Position numbers and translations under genes: made by a program. DNA of 64,000 nucleotides from SAR202 cluster bacterium. GTDB taxonomy: Bacteria > Chloroflexota > Dehalococcoidia > Lucifugimonadales > VXLM01. Below, one piece after another: positions 34,737 to 44,265 of the stretch. The notes beneath the pieces were generated by a model. That model was not told where the DNA came from, did no database searches, and saw nothing but the letters and a program-made list of their open reading frames with translations. The stretch covers positions 1 through 64,000 of the forward strand of contig JAKUTR010000001.1 of assembly GCA_022448725.1 (NCBI GenBank), given 5' to 3'. Numbering within the stretch: the stretch's first letter is position 1; the number at the start of each line of letters is the position of its first letter.

Positions 34737-36041
34737 ATGGACTCCGACCCTTCGTCTCCGGCCTCAACGCCTAGCACCGGGGGTATGCCTGCAACAAATT
34801 TGGACGCCAAATTACAAACTCCAGCCCCTTCTGGATGGCGTTCGACCTTCCGCTCCCTAGGTAACCCCGTTTTTTTAAGGTTCTGGGGAGGCATGATGTT
34901 TCTTATGGCTGGTGTCCAGATGCAGATGTTGGTACGTAGTTATCTTACGTACGAATTGACTGGGTCTGCTAGTCTTGTAGGAATGGTAGCGGTCGGAGGA
35001 AGTGTACCTATGCTGGCCTTGTCGCTCTTTGGGGGTGCAATTGCTGATCGCGTAGAACGTAAAAGGCTTGTACAGGTCGGCCAAATCCTCAACGCTGTGA
35101 TTGCTCTTTCCGTTGGGTCTGCTGTGTTGTTGGGCGTCATAGTCTGGTATCACTTGATGATTGCTTCATTAATACAAGGCATTAGCTGGGCCTTTATTGG
35201 ACCTGCGCGGCAAGCAATGATTCCGCAGATTGTAGGGACTGAGAATCTGTCAAACGCGATTGCAATGAATGCTTCTGGTATGAGTGCGATCACAGTAGTG
35301 GCTCCGGCTATAGCAGGTATTCTGTACGCGTTAGTTGGACCAGGTTTTGTGTATATCATTATCTTAGTGCTAGCGATAGCTGCTGTTACCCTAACTACTT
35401 CGCTACCGCGGATGCCCCTGGCCTCGTCGTCAGGCGAACGGAACTCCGTTTTGCATGATGTTGGGGAAGGCCTGAGATACATGTATTCAAATAAGTTGGT
35501 TCTGGTGATTCTACTATTCGGTCTGGGGTCAGTACTTATAGTGATGCCGTATCGTTTCCTTCTGCCAGTTTTCGTGGTAGAGGTATATGAGCGTCAGTCT
35601 GACTCACTGGGTCTTTTACTCAGTGTAGTCGGTATAGGTTCTTTGGTTGGATCACTGTTTGTCGCTTCGTTTGGAAGACGTTCCCGTGGTCTGCTATTAC
35701 TGATTGGGGGATTCTCATCAGGACTTGCGTTGGCACTAATATCAGCAATACCGCTGTATTATGTGGCTGCTATCTTTATGCTATTTCTTGGGCTTGGAGA
35801 TGCTGGTCTTCGTGCTCTGAACCAGGCTTTAGTGATGGAACAGGTTGAAGACCGATACCGTGGTCGGGTCATGAGTATCTGGATGCTTAACTTCGGTTTA
35901 ATGCCTTTAGGTATTTTACCGTTGGGACTTGCAGCGGACGCCTTCGGCCCCAGATTAACATTTGCGTTCATGGGTACGTTGATGATGCTTGTTGTCATTT
36001 TGCTAATGATATTCCAGAAGCGGCTGCGAGCCGTTCAGTAA
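34737..36041 (+). CDS. MFS transporter (drug/enterobactin-exporter-like)
   Basis: A 434-residue inner-membrane carrier with about 12 helices. A Pro/Ser/Thr-rich cytosolic N-terminus of 40 residues precedes FLRFWGGMMFLMAGVQMQML. The loop 2-3 motif is GGAIADRVERKRLV, and QGISWAFIGPARQAMIPQIV is characteristic of the MFS_3/EntS-like exporters. It probably exports a small molecule. It is divergent from aroC and lies 59 bases upstream of fhs, which has its own promoter candidate. Confidence 0.85.
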   Translation: MDSDPSSPASTPSTGGMPATNLDAKLQTPAPSGWRSTFRSLGNPVFLRFWGGMMFLMAGVQMQMLVRSYLTYELTGSASLVGMVAVGGSVPMLALSLFGGAIADRVERKRLVQVGQILNAVIALSVGSAVLLGVIVWYHLMIASLIQGISWAFIGPARQAMIPQIVGTENLSNAIAMNASGMSAITVVAPAIAGILYALVGPGFVYIIILVLAIAAVTLTTSLPRMPLASSSGERNSVLHDVGEGLRYMYSNKLVLVILLFGLGSVLIVMPYRFLLPVFVVEVYERQSDSLGLLLSVVGIGSLVGSLFVASFGRRSRGLLLLIGGFSSGLALALISAIPLYYVAAIFMLFLGLGDAGLRALNQALVMEQVEDRYRGRVMSIWMLNFGLMPLGILPLGLAADAFGPRLTFAFMGTLMMLVVILLMIFQKRLRAVQ

Positions 36042-36060
36042 TTCCATATAAGGATAGCTA

Positions 36061-36069
36061 TGCTACAAT
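36061..36069 (+). promoter_or_regulatory. Extended -10 element upstream of fhs
   Basis: TGCTACAAT: an extended TGN followed by TACAAT (5 of 6 to the -10 consensus), 31 bases before the fhs ATG at 36101. No good -35 box is seen, which an extended -10 can compensate. GGGAG near 36091 is the ribosome binding site. This could start the whole folate/cofactor/formate gene run. Confidence 0.45.
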
Positions 36070-36100
36070 CCTGCGCGGCGAAATTATCAAGGGAGACCAG

Positions 36101-37720
36101 ATGAAGCCTATAACTCAGCTTGCAGATGAGATTGGTATTGAAGCTGCCCATGTGAGTCCACAGGGGCGGTACAAAGCCAAGCTTCGACTTGAAGCGATCA
36201 AGGATAATCCTAAGGGTAAGCTCGTTCTGATGACGGGGATGACACCTACGCGAGCTGGCGAAGGTAAGACCACAACGACCGTTGGGTTGACCCAGGCGAT
36301 GGGCAGGCTAGGGCATAATGCAGCAGCCACGCTGCGTGAGCCATCTCTTGGCCCCATATTTGGTATTAAAGGGGGTGGCACTGGTGGCGGGAAAGCTCTT
36401 GTGGAACCTCAAAGTGAAGTAAACATACATTTCACGGGTGACGCCCATGCAGTTGCGTCAGCACACAACTTGCTTGCTGCCCTTACTGATAACGCTGCAG
36501 ATAGAGGACAGATTCCAGGTTTTACAGCTGCCGACATAACGTGGAGACGGGTTGTTGATGTAGAAGAGCGTGCGCTCCGACAAATCGTAACTGGCCTGGG
36601 AGGTTCGACGAATGGGCCTATCCGAGAGTCTGGTTTTGATATCGTAACGGCATCGGAGATTATGGCGATACTGGCCCTATCTTCAAGTCTCGAAGATTTG
36701 CGGTCTAGGTTGAGTCGCGTTGTTGTGGGTTTTACCGAAGAAGACAAACCCGTTACTGCGGATGATGTTGGTGCTGTTGGCTCTTTGATGGCTCTACTAC
36801 GACTAGCCATCCGGCCGAATATGGTGCAGACAACAGAAGGACAGCCCGTTTTTGTTCACGCGGGCCCTTTTGGAAATATCGCACATGGATGTAATTCAGT
36901 CTTGGCCGATCGGGTAGCATTAAGTTACAGCGACTATGTTTTTACCGAAGCCGGGTTCGGAGCCGATCTTGGCTTTGAAAAATTCATGCATATAAAGGCT
37001 AGGTTTAATGATCTTGAACCCCATGCGGCGGTTATTGTTGTCACCGCAAAAGCGATTAAGTCTCATGGAGGAGTTCGTCTTAAAGATCTAGACCAGACGA
37101 ACGTTGATGCTGTGGAGAAAGGTCTTGCTAACGTCGAACACCTCGTTGGGATGATTCGATCATTTGGGCTTCCTGTTGTGGTAGCGGTTAATCGATTCCC
37201 AACGGACTCAGCGGAGGAAGTTGAACTGATTCAGACACGATCTAAAGCCGCTGGCGCCGTTGCTGCGCCGGAAAGCTTCGTATATGAAAAAGGTGGTGAG
37301 GGGGGTATTGAACTGGCTGAGGCAGTTATAGAGGCAACACGTGGTGATAAGCCGCAGATTAAATACCTCTATGAAACAGGTGCATCAATTCAAGACAAAG
37401 TGCTGTCACTAGCCCAAAATGTGTACAACGCGAAAGACGTGTCATGGAGCTCTAGCGCCAGGCGTAAGCTACGTATATTCGAAGAACAAGGTTGGGGTAA
37501 CTTGCCCGTCTGTGTGGCCAAGACCAACTTGTCCATTTCTGATAAACCAAGATTAAAAGGAGCTCCCTCAGGATATACATTCAACGTTACTGACGTGCGA
37601 GCTTCCATTGGAGCTGGCTTCATCTACCCGATTTCGGGGACTATTGTCACGATGCCTGGCCTGCCTAGTAACCCTAGACAACTTGATGTTGACTCTGCAG
37701 GAGATGTTGTGGGCTTGTAG
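36101..37720 (+). CDS. fhs: Formate--tetrahydrofolate ligase
   Basis: A 539-residue cytosolic enzyme joining formate to tetrahydrofolate with ATP to give 10-formyl-THF. The P-loop is MTPTRAGEGKTTTTVGL (about residues 46-62). REPSLGPIFGIKGGGTGGGKA and FTGDAHAVASAHNLLAA are family signatures. It heads the run of pterin-cofactor and formate dehydrogenase genes on the same strand. It may therefore draw on formate made by the dehydrogenase at 43795-48636, or pass excess one-carbon units to it. Which direction operates cannot be read from sequence. Confidence 0.97.
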   Translation: MKPITQLADEIGIEAAHVSPQGRYKAKLRLEAIKDNPKGKLVLMTGMTPTRAGEGKTTTTVGLTQAMGRLGHNAAATLREPSLGPIFGIKGGGTGGGKALVEPQSEVNIHFTGDAHAVASAHNLLAALTDNAADRGQIPGFTAADITWRRVVDVEERALRQIVTGLGGSTNGPIRESGFDIVTASEIMAILALSSSLEDLRSRLSRVVVGFTEEDKPVTADDVGAVGSLMALLRLAIRPNMVQTTEGQPVFVHAGPFGNIAHGCNSVLADRVALSYSDYVFTEAGFGADLGFEKFMHIKARFNDLEPHAAVIVVTAKAIKSHGGVRLKDLDQTNVDAVEKGLANVEHLVGMIRSFGLPVVVAVNRFPTDSAEEVELIQTRSKAAGAVAAPESFVYEKGGEGGIELAEAVIEATRGDKPQIKYLYETGASIQDKVLSLAQNVYNAKDVSWSSSARRKLRIFEEQGWGNLPVCVAKTNLSISDKPRLKGAPSGYTFNVTDVRASIGAGFIYPISGTIVTMPGLPSNPRQLDVDSAGDVVGL

Positions 37721-37777
37721 CACACGGATTCGATTGTTAGTCTGAGTGTCAACGATATCCTCTTTAGTCGGAATCTT

Positions 37778-39010
37778 ATGCCTGAGTTCTTCAACGTCAA
37801 GCCTCCTAGATGTGCTCTTGAGGGATTGCTCTCTCGACTGAAAATTGATACCCGCTCTGAGCTTGTGCCCACCACAGAGGCGCTTGGTCGGGTTACTACT
37901 GGGGATATCATCTCGTCGGAACAACTACCTGCTTTTCCTCGGTCTTCGATGGATGGTTATTCCGTGCGCGCCAAGGATACCTTTGGAGCCACTGAGTCTT
38001 TACCTGCATACCTTGAGGTATCTGGAGAAGTGTTAATGGGTGCATCACCCGAGGTACGTGTCCGACCTGGCTATGCTGCGATTGCCTACACAGGTGGTCT
38101 TTTGGGGGAAGGGGCAGATGCAGTTGTAATGATCGAACATACGAACCGGGTTAACGATAAAACCGTAGAAATCGTGCGGCCGGTTGCACCTGGTGAGAAT
38201 GTCATTCAGCAAGGTGAGGATATTGGGACAAGAGACACAGTTTTGAAAAAAGGCCATCAAATTCGTCCTCAAGATATTGGTGCTCTAATGGCCCTTGGAA
38301 TTACGGAGATCGCAGTCGCTGCGCGGCCACGGGTTGCTATCGTATCAACGGGTGATGAACTTGTTTCACCTGAAATGACACCATCTCCTGGCCAAATTCG
38401 CGATATCAACACCTACACGATAGCTGCTGCTGTAACTCAGGCCGGGGGAGTTCCGGTGCCCATAGGTTTGGTTCAAGATGACTATGACGCTCAGCGTGAG
38501 GCGGCACTAACCGGACTCACTAATAGTGACATATTGGTTTTTTCTGCTGGTAGTTCAGTTAGCAGCCGTGACATGACGGCACAGGTACTTGATGCGATAG
38601 GAAAGCCGGGGATCTTAACTCATGGGATTGCCCACAAACCTGGAAAGCCGACGGTCATAGCTCTAATTGACAATAAGCCAGCGTTTGGTCTCCCAGGAAA
38701 TCCAGTCTCAGCTTTCGTAGTGTTTGGAATTCTGGTTCGTCCTACTATCCACTCTCTTATGGGTTATAAGATGCCCTTAAGAAGTTCAACGGTCGTTGCG
38801 CGATTATCTCGTAACGTGTCCTCTATGACTGGGAGGGAGGACCATGTGCCGGTGAATCTATATGAACAAGATGACGTTTTGATTGCGGAGCCGGTTTTTG
38901 GCAAGTCAAATCTTATCTATACACTCGTGCGATCTGAGGGCGTGGTTGTCGTACCGCTGGATAGCGGAGGGCTTTACTCTGGAGATGAGGTGACAGTTAC
39001 ACTGTACTGA
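37778..39010 (+). CDS. moeA: Molybdopterin molybdenumtransferase MoeA, copy 1
   Basis: A 410-residue enzyme that inserts molybdate (or tungstate) into adenylated molybdopterin. The four MoeA domains are present: FPRSSMDGYSVRAKDT (N-terminal catalytic region), GADAVVMIEHT, the MoCF-like domain with STGDELVSP and FSAGSSVSSRDMTAQV, and GLPGNPVSAFVVF near the end. It is followed after 2 bases by a second, larger MoeA. Paired MoeA paralogues may separate molybdenum from tungsten insertion, which would fit the AOR-type and formate dehydrogenase enzymes downstream. Confidence 0.93.
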   Translation: MPEFFNVKPPRCALEGLLSRLKIDTRSELVPTTEALGRVTTGDIISSEQLPAFPRSSMDGYSVRAKDTFGATESLPAYLEVSGEVLMGASPEVRVRPGYAAIAYTGGLLGEGADAVVMIEHTNRVNDKTVEIVRPVAPGENVIQQGEDIGTRDTVLKKGHQIRPQDIGALMALGITEIAVAARPRVAIVSTGDELVSPEMTPSPGQIRDINTYTIAAAVTQAGGVPVPIGLVQDDYDAQREAALTGLTNSDILVFSAGSSVSSRDMTAQVLDAIGKPGILTHGIAHKPGKPTVIALIDNKPAFGLPGNPVSAFVVFGILVRPTIHSLMGYKMPLRSSTVVARLSRNVSSMTGREDHVPVNLYEQDDVLIAEPVFGKSNLIYTLVRSEGVVVVPLDSGGLYSGDEVTVTLY

Positions 39011-39012
39011 CT

Positions 39013-40971
39013 GTGGTTGATACGAAGCCGAATAAAGATGGTCGGGAGTACTACCTCAACGATATTGCATTCGATGAGGCCACACGTCTCTATACCTCAG
39101 CGCTTGGTCGAGCAGGTACGGCGCTGACTGCTTCTGAGCTAGTCCCCATTGAGTCAGCTAATGGTCGTGTGACGGCTGAAGGAATATGGGCGAAACGCTC
39201 GTCGCCAAACTACGATGCGTCAGCAATGGACGGGGTCGCGGTCAGGGCTAGTCAAACTGTTGGAGCTACTGAGACATCTCCTCTCCGACTACAGATACCC
39301 ACACAGGCAGTTTGGATCGATACTGGTGACCCGATGCCTGCCGACTATGATGCTGTGATTATGGTTGAAAACGTTGTCCAGGTGGACGATAACACGATCG
39401 AAATTCAGTCATCTGTCCCTCCGTATCACCACGTTCGTCCACTTGGGGAAGATATTGTAGCTACGGAGTTGATTCTCCCTCAAGGACACGTTCTAAGACC
39501 TCAAGACCTTGCAGCGTGTGCTGCTGCTGGGTTCACCGCAATCTCTGTTAGGCAGGCTCCACGTGTTCCCATTGTCCCTACGGGAAATGAACTCGTACCA
39601 ATAGGAGACACACTAAAGCCTGGTGATATTCCTGAATTCAACTCAGTCATGCTTGGTGCAATGGTTGATGAGTGGGGCGGTAGTGCCTTCAGGCAACCGC
39701 CTGTACGCGATGATCTGGAGCAGATAAAAAAAGCTATCGTTGATGCGTTGCAAGAATCTGACGTAATTATTCTAAACGCGGGCTCCTCTGCTGGTAGCGA
39801 AGATTTCACCGCAATGGCCATTAGCGACTTGGGCGAGGTAGTCACTCATGGGGTGGCGATCCGACCTGGTCACCCAGTGGTTCTAGGGATTGTTAAAGAC
39901 AAGCCCGTTCTAGGGATACCTGGCTACCCAGTTTCAGCAGTAGTGACGATGGAACTGTTTGTGCGGCCGTTGATTGAACGTCTTCTCGGCATTCCTCCGC
40001 TTAACAATCAAGTGGTGAGTGCAACACTTGCTAGGAAAGTTGTATCCCCAATGGGGGAGGATGAGTATTTACGAGTTCGGCTTGGCCGCGTCCGAGACAA
40101 AGTGATTGCTTCGCCGATACAACGCGGGGCAGGAATTACCATGTCTCTTGTCCGTGCTGACGGGGTGTTGAAGATCCCAAGATTTTCCGAAGGGATAGAT
40201 GCTGGAGACAAAATCAATGTTGAATTGATTAGACCGGACACGCGTTTGAAGGACTCTATCATTGCGACTGGTAGCCACGACGTAGTTTTGGATCTGATTG
40301 CGTCTGAACTAAGTAGAATTAAGCCCGGACTGACATTGGTGTCGAGCAATGTTGGGAGTATAGGCGGATTACTTGCTCTGGCACGAGAGGAAGCTCACAT
40401 TGCTGGATGCCACTTACTGGATGATACTACCGGGGAATACAACGTTTCGTACGTTGAACGTTATTTGCGTGATCGACATGTAGTGTTAGTGAATCTAGTT
40501 CATCGAGTTCAGGGATTTGTTGTTTCTCCTGATAACCCGAGATCGATTTATCAATTCGAAGACCTTACTAGGCCAGATCTCAAATTCGTCAACCGTCAGC
40601 GTGGATCAGGCACCCGTGTACTTCTCGATTTCAAACTACAAAATCTTGGTATCAAGCCTGAAGAGATAAGAGGCTATCAGCGTGAGGAGTTCACTCACCT
40701 AGCTGTCGCTGCTGCTGTTGCGGGAGGCCGTGCTGACACTGGACTCTGTATTCTGTCTGCTGCTATAGCTTTGGGAATGGACTTCGTCCCTCTCGTACAC
40801 GAGCGATACGATCTAGTGATTCCCGAAGATGTTTATAGGGGTAAGGAAATCCAGCCGCTACTTACCCTTATCCGATCGAAGGACTTTTGTGATCAAGTGG
40901 ACAAGATCGGAGGGTACGATACAACCTCAATGGGAGAGGTGATGGCACAAGTTGGTGGCAATACCATTTGA
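39013..40971 (+). CDS. MoeA fused to a C-terminal periplasmic-binding-protein-like domain
   Basis: A 652-residue protein starting at GTG 39013. Residues 1 to about 410 form a second MoeA (NYDASAMDGVAVRASQT, VPTGNELVPIGDTLKPGD, LNAGSSAGSEDFTA, GIPGYPVSAVVTMELF). Residues about 420-652 are a binding-protein-like fold (GSHDVVLDLIASEL, NRQRGSGTRVLLDF, EFTHLAVAAAVAGGRADTG), which in free form binds molybdate, tungstate or related ligands. The fusion lacks a signal peptide, so the binding domain is cytosolic and may sense or deliver the metal oxyanion or the cofactor. It is tightly coupled to moeA copy 1. Confidence 0.9.
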   Translation: MVDTKPNKDGREYYLNDIAFDEATRLYTSALGRAGTALTASELVPIESANGRVTAEGIWAKRSSPNYDASAMDGVAVRASQTVGATETSPLRLQIPTQAVWIDTGDPMPADYDAVIMVENVVQVDDNTIEIQSSVPPYHHVRPLGEDIVATELILPQGHVLRPQDLAACAAAGFTAISVRQAPRVPIVPTGNELVPIGDTLKPGDIPEFNSVMLGAMVDEWGGSAFRQPPVRDDLEQIKKAIVDALQESDVIILNAGSSAGSEDFTAMAISDLGEVVTHGVAIRPGHPVVLGIVKDKPVLGIPGYPVSAVVTMELFVRPLIERLLGIPPLNNQVVSATLARKVVSPMGEDEYLRVRLGRVRDKVIASPIQRGAGITMSLVRADGVLKIPRFSEGIDAGDKINVELIRPDTRLKDSIIATGSHDVVLDLIASELSRIKPGLTLVSSNVGSIGGLLALAREEAHIAGCHLLDDTTGEYNVSYVERYLRDRHVVLVNLVHRVQGFVVSPDNPRSIYQFEDLTRPDLKFVNRQRGSGTRVLLDFKLQNLGIKPEEIRGYQREEFTHLAVAAAVAGGRADTGLCILSAAIALGMDFVPLVHERYDLVIPEDVYRGKEIQPLLTLIRSKDFCDQVDKIGGYDTTSMGEVMAQVGGNTI

Positions 40972-41019
40972 TCGTATGCTAGTCTGACCTCAGAGACAGT
41001 TCACGGTGGGCACCATACG

Positions 41020-41634
41020 ATGGCTATTGATAGAGTAGCAGGAGTGGTATTAGCTGGTGGATTGAGCCGTAGACTTGGTCGAGATAAGGCTGTTGAAGTA
41101 TTTGATGGGGAACCTCTTGTTCACAGGGTCATAGGTAGGCTTTCAGAACTTGTGGACGAGGTGGTGGTTGTGGCCAACAATAGTGAACGTGCTGGTGCTC
41201 TTCCCCTACCGGATGGGGTTAACACTGCAGTCGATATTTACCCGGATACGGGTTCACTAGGGGGGATCTTTACCGGGGTAAGCTTTGTTGAAAGCGAGTG
41301 GAGTATCGTAGTTGCTTGCGACATGCCATTTCTTAACATGGATCTTTTCACCCACATGCTCACGTTGTGTCCTGATCGAGATGTTGTTGTGCCAGTTTTG
41401 GATGGACGACCTGAGCCAACGCACGCGATATATTCCAAATCCTGCCTAGAACATATAGAGACTCGTCTCAGGGTCAATGATCTGAAGATCACACGATTCT
41501 TTGATGACGTTCGTGTTCAATATGTCCTACAGGAAACCATTGACCTCTATGACCCTAGGCGCATCAGTTTTTTTAACGTTAATACGCCTACCGACTTGGC
41601 ATGCGCACTAAGCTTGTTGGCAGAGGGGTATTGA
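41020..41634 (+). CDS. mobA: Molybdenum cofactor guanylyltransferase MobA
   Basis: A 204-residue GTP transferase converting Mo-molybdopterin to the guanine dinucleotide form, required by the formate dehydrogenase family. The signature VLAGGLSRRLGRDKAVE lies at residues 10-26. The second conserved block is VACDMPFLNMDLF, with the metal-binding aspartate. The TGA stop overlaps the ATG of the MoaD-like gene by one base. Its location between MoeA and the molybdoenzyme genes fits a dedicated cofactor operon. Confidence 0.93.
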   Translation: MAIDRVAGVVLAGGLSRRLGRDKAVEVFDGEPLVHRVIGRLSELVDEVVVVANNSERAGALPLPDGVNTAVDIYPDTGSLGGIFTGVSFVESEWSIVVACDMPFLNMDLFTHMLTLCPDRDVVVPVLDGRPEPTHAIYSKSCLEHIETRLRVNDLKITRFFDDVRVQYVLQETIDLYDPRRISFFNVNTPTDLACALSLLAEGY

Positions 41635-41930
41635 TGGGATCGCCCCATGAAAATGTGAATGTAACAGTAGAATTTTTCGGTTCAGCACGGTTAGCCGTTG
41701 GCCAACCAGAAGCCAGGCTTGAGGTTCCATCAAAATCCAACGTAGGAATTATCTCTCGTATCTTAGTTGGCGAACTCCCAGGCTTAAGGGGTATCGTGGT
41801 AGATGACACGGGAGCGCTTCTCAGTAGTCATACCCTGAGTATAGGCGGTACTATTTTTCTCGACGATAGCCTGATCGAATTAAATGACGGTGATCGGATG
41901 CTGTTGTTCTCTAGTCAGATGGGTGGATAA
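41634..41930 (+). CDS. MoaD/ThiS-like sulfur carrier
   Basis: A 98-residue beta-grasp protein if started at ATG 41634, which overlaps the mobA stop (TGATG); the frame is open back to 41601 but that would overlap mobA. The C-terminus ends in QMGG, the Gly-Gly that is thiocarboxylated and adenylated by a MoeB-type E1, perhaps that at 19393. LNDGDRMLLFSSQMGG resembles MoaD. AOR clusters often carry their own MoaD homologue, and the AOR gene starts 3 bases after this one. Confidence 0.82.
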   Translation: MGSPHENVNVTVEFFGSARLAVGQPEARLEVPSKSNVGIISRILVGELPGLRGIVVDDTGALLSSHTLSIGGTIFLDDSLIELNDGDRMLLFSSQMGG

Positions 41931-41932
41931 AG

Positions 41933-43747
41933 ATGCACGGGTACCACGGCAAGCTTTTACTGGTTGATCTTACGTCACGATCGGCGGAATCTAAGATCCT
42001 TGATGAGGATGTGTTACTGAATTTTATCGGCGGTACTGGTCTAGCAACTTACCTACTATACAATTACTGTCCTGTGGGGGTTGACCCGTTGAGTCCAGGT
42101 AACCCCCTTATCTTCGCCACTAGTCCCCTTGTTGGTAGCAGGCTTACCACATCGAGTAAGTTTGCAGTTGCTGCGAAATCGCCTTTGACTGGTTTGATCG
42201 GGGATTCACTATCATCTAGTTTCTTAGCTACCGAGCTAAAGAATACCGGCCATGATGCTCTCATTATTGTTGGGGCATCGGATTTTCCCACATTACTCTC
42301 TATTACAGATGATCAAGTTGAATTTATTGATGCTACTGATCTTTTGGGACTGAACACCTTTGAGACAGAGCAGGCAGTTAAAGATCGACTTGGTAGGAGG
42401 TACCGAGTTGCCTGTATTGGGCCGGCTGGTGAGAATCTTGTGAAATTCGCCAGTATTTCTAATGATGGAGGGAGACAAGCAGGCCGTACGGGACCAGGCG
42501 CGGTAATGGGCTCTAAGAACCTCAAAGCGATCGGTCTACGCGGGCATTCCAGTTGCTCAGTGTTTGCACCGGATGCGCTAAATGTTGTGGCTGAGGATCT
42601 AAGTCGCCGTAGCTTAGGTCCTGCAACGGAGAAATACCGTACGATCGGGACAGTAGAGAACCTCTCGGTCTTTGATCGCCTGGGTACGCTCCCAACACTA
42701 AATTTCCAACAGTCGACTTTCGATGCCGTTGAGGCAATTAGTGGCGAGACTTTTAGTCGATCCCACCACGTAAAGAACGCTCATTGTGCCAACTGCACGA
42801 TCGGCTGTGAGCATGTGATGTCAACGACAGATGGTACCGTGAAGGGCCGCATGGAATATGAGAGTGCTTTTGCCTTAGGTTCACTAGTGGGTGTTATGGA
42901 TCCCAATTCTGTTATCAAAGCTTCCGTTTTCTGCGATGAGATGGGTATGGATACAATCAGCGCCGGAGGTACGATAGCCTGGGCAATGGAGACCGCTGGT
43001 GCGGGGCTGATTGACTCTGATCTGAGGTTTGGTGACTCAGATATGGTCCTCGACACTCTTGAGAAAATCAGCAATCGAGAGGGTATTGGAGACTTGCTAG
43101 CTGACGGCACTCGTATTGCTTCAGAGACCGTTGGAGGGGGCTCTGGGGACTGGGCGATGCATGTGAAAGGGCTAGAGATGCCTGGGTATGAGCCTCGGAG
43201 TCTCAAAACCATGGCTCTGGCTCTCTCCGTTTCTACAAGGGGTGCGTGTCATAACCGCTCTTCGGCTTATGAGGCTGATTTTTCAAACCGGGTTGATCGA
43301 TTGAGTGTTGATGATGGCCGAGGCCGTATAGCGATGGAAGGCGAGGACCGCTCTGCCGTGATGGACTCTCTTATTTGGTGCAAGTTCCTTCGTAAGGCAT
43401 TCACAGATTTCTATGCAGAGTCAGCTGAAATCTATACAAATATTACTGGCATGAACGTGACGCCCGAGATGTTGCAGGAAGCTGGTGAGCGGATCAATAA
43501 CGTAAAGAAGCTTTTCAATATTCGTGAGGGATGGACTCGGGCTGACGACACGCTGCCTAGACGCGTGTTGACGGAGGCGTTACCAACAGGAATTGTAAAA
43601 GGCATCGGATTGGGCCAAGATGAACTCGACGTAATGATCACAAGTTATTATGAGGCTCGAGGTTGGGACGAGGATGGGATGATTCCCCCAGAGAAACTAC
43701 ACGAACTTGGGATACGGATCTCGGAGAACGTTCTTGCCGCTATGTGA
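41933..43747 (+). CDS. Aldehyde ferredoxin oxidoreductase (AOR) family enzyme
   Basis: A 604-residue cytosolic oxidoreductase with tungsto- or molybdobispterin and a 4Fe-4S cluster, typically oxidising aldehydes to acids or reducing acids with ferredoxin. The N-terminal domain shows FIGGTGLATYLLYNYC and AGRTGPGAVMGSKNLKAI (pterin binding). Cluster ligands are Cys285, Cys288 and Cys292 (CANCTIGC), with Cys483 (LIWCKF) as the fourth. Length matches the family. It is preceded at 3 bases by the MoaD-like gene and followed by formate dehydrogenase genes, suggesting an aldehyde-formate redox module. Confidence 0.93.
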   Translation: MHGYHGKLLLVDLTSRSAESKILDEDVLLNFIGGTGLATYLLYNYCPVGVDPLSPGNPLIFATSPLVGSRLTTSSKFAVAAKSPLTGLIGDSLSSSFLATELKNTGHDALIIVGASDFPTLLSITDDQVEFIDATDLLGLNTFETEQAVKDRLGRRYRVACIGPAGENLVKFASISNDGGRQAGRTGPGAVMGSKNLKAIGLRGHSSCSVFAPDALNVVAEDLSRRSLGPATEKYRTIGTVENLSVFDRLGTLPTLNFQQSTFDAVEAISGETFSRSHHVKNAHCANCTIGCEHVMSTTDGTVKGRMEYESAFALGSLVGVMDPNSVIKASVFCDEMGMDTISAGGTIAWAMETAGAGLIDSDLRFGDSDMVLDTLEKISNREGIGDLLADGTRIASETVGGGSGDWAMHVKGLEMPGYEPRSLKTMALALSVSTRGACHNRSSAYEADFSNRVDRLSVDDGRGRIAMEGEDRSAVMDSLIWCKFLRKAFTDFYAESAEIYTNITGMNVTPEMLQEAGERINNVKKLFNIREGWTRADDTLPRRVLTEALPTGIVKGIGLGQDELDVMITSYYEARGWDEDGMIPPEKLHELGIRISENVLAAM

Positions 43748-43794
43748 GACGACGGCTATACTCACGAGCAATTCATCCAGTGTAATAGGGTCGC

Positions 43795-44265
43795 GTGGTT
43801 ATCTCAGATAGAAATACTCTTCGTGCGGAACTCCGTAAGGAGTTTCCCCGTGATCGTGGACAGCTTCTCCCAGCGCTGCATTTCTTGCAGCACGAATTTG
43901 GCTACCTGCCCGATTGGGGGATGGAGGTGGTAAGTTGGCATCTGGGTATCCCAGCAAGCGAAGTCTACGGCGCTGCCACGAGCTATACGGAGTTACGTAT
44001 CCGTCGGCCTGGCGAACATGTCTTGCGTGTATGTCGCGGGATCAGTTGTACGTTGAATGGTGCCGATGAGCTTTACGACTCTGCTTCTGGCTACCTGTTC
44101 TCTAACAGTACCGAGGCAGACGGAACCGAATGTGTCACACTGGAAGAGGTTGGTTGTGCGTACATGTGTGGTCTAGCACCAGTTATTGAGTGGGATCATC
44201 AACTTATCGGTCGAGCGACTGTTGCATCAATCGATCAATTGCTTCCAGAGGTATCTGATCGGTGA
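43795..44265 (+). CDS. NuoE-like [2Fe-2S] subunit of NAD-dependent formate dehydrogenase
   Basis: A 156-residue thioredoxin-like ferredoxin subunit starting at GTG 43795. The N-terminal helical region (QLLPALHFLQHEFGYLP) is typical of NuoE/HoxE/FdsG. Four cysteines carry the [2Fe-2S] cluster: CRGISC and, after about 35 residues, CAYMC. It passes electrons between the FMN subunit (next gene) and the catalytic subunit. Its stop overlaps the next start (GTGA, 4 bases). Confidence 0.93.
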   Translation: MVISDRNTLRAELRKEFPRDRGQLLPALHFLQHEFGYLPDWGMEVVSWHLGIPASEVYGAATSYTELRIRRPGEHVLRVCRGISCTLNGADELYDSASGYLFSNSTEADGTECVTLEEVGCAYMCGLAPVIEWDHQLIGRATVASIDQLLPEVSDR

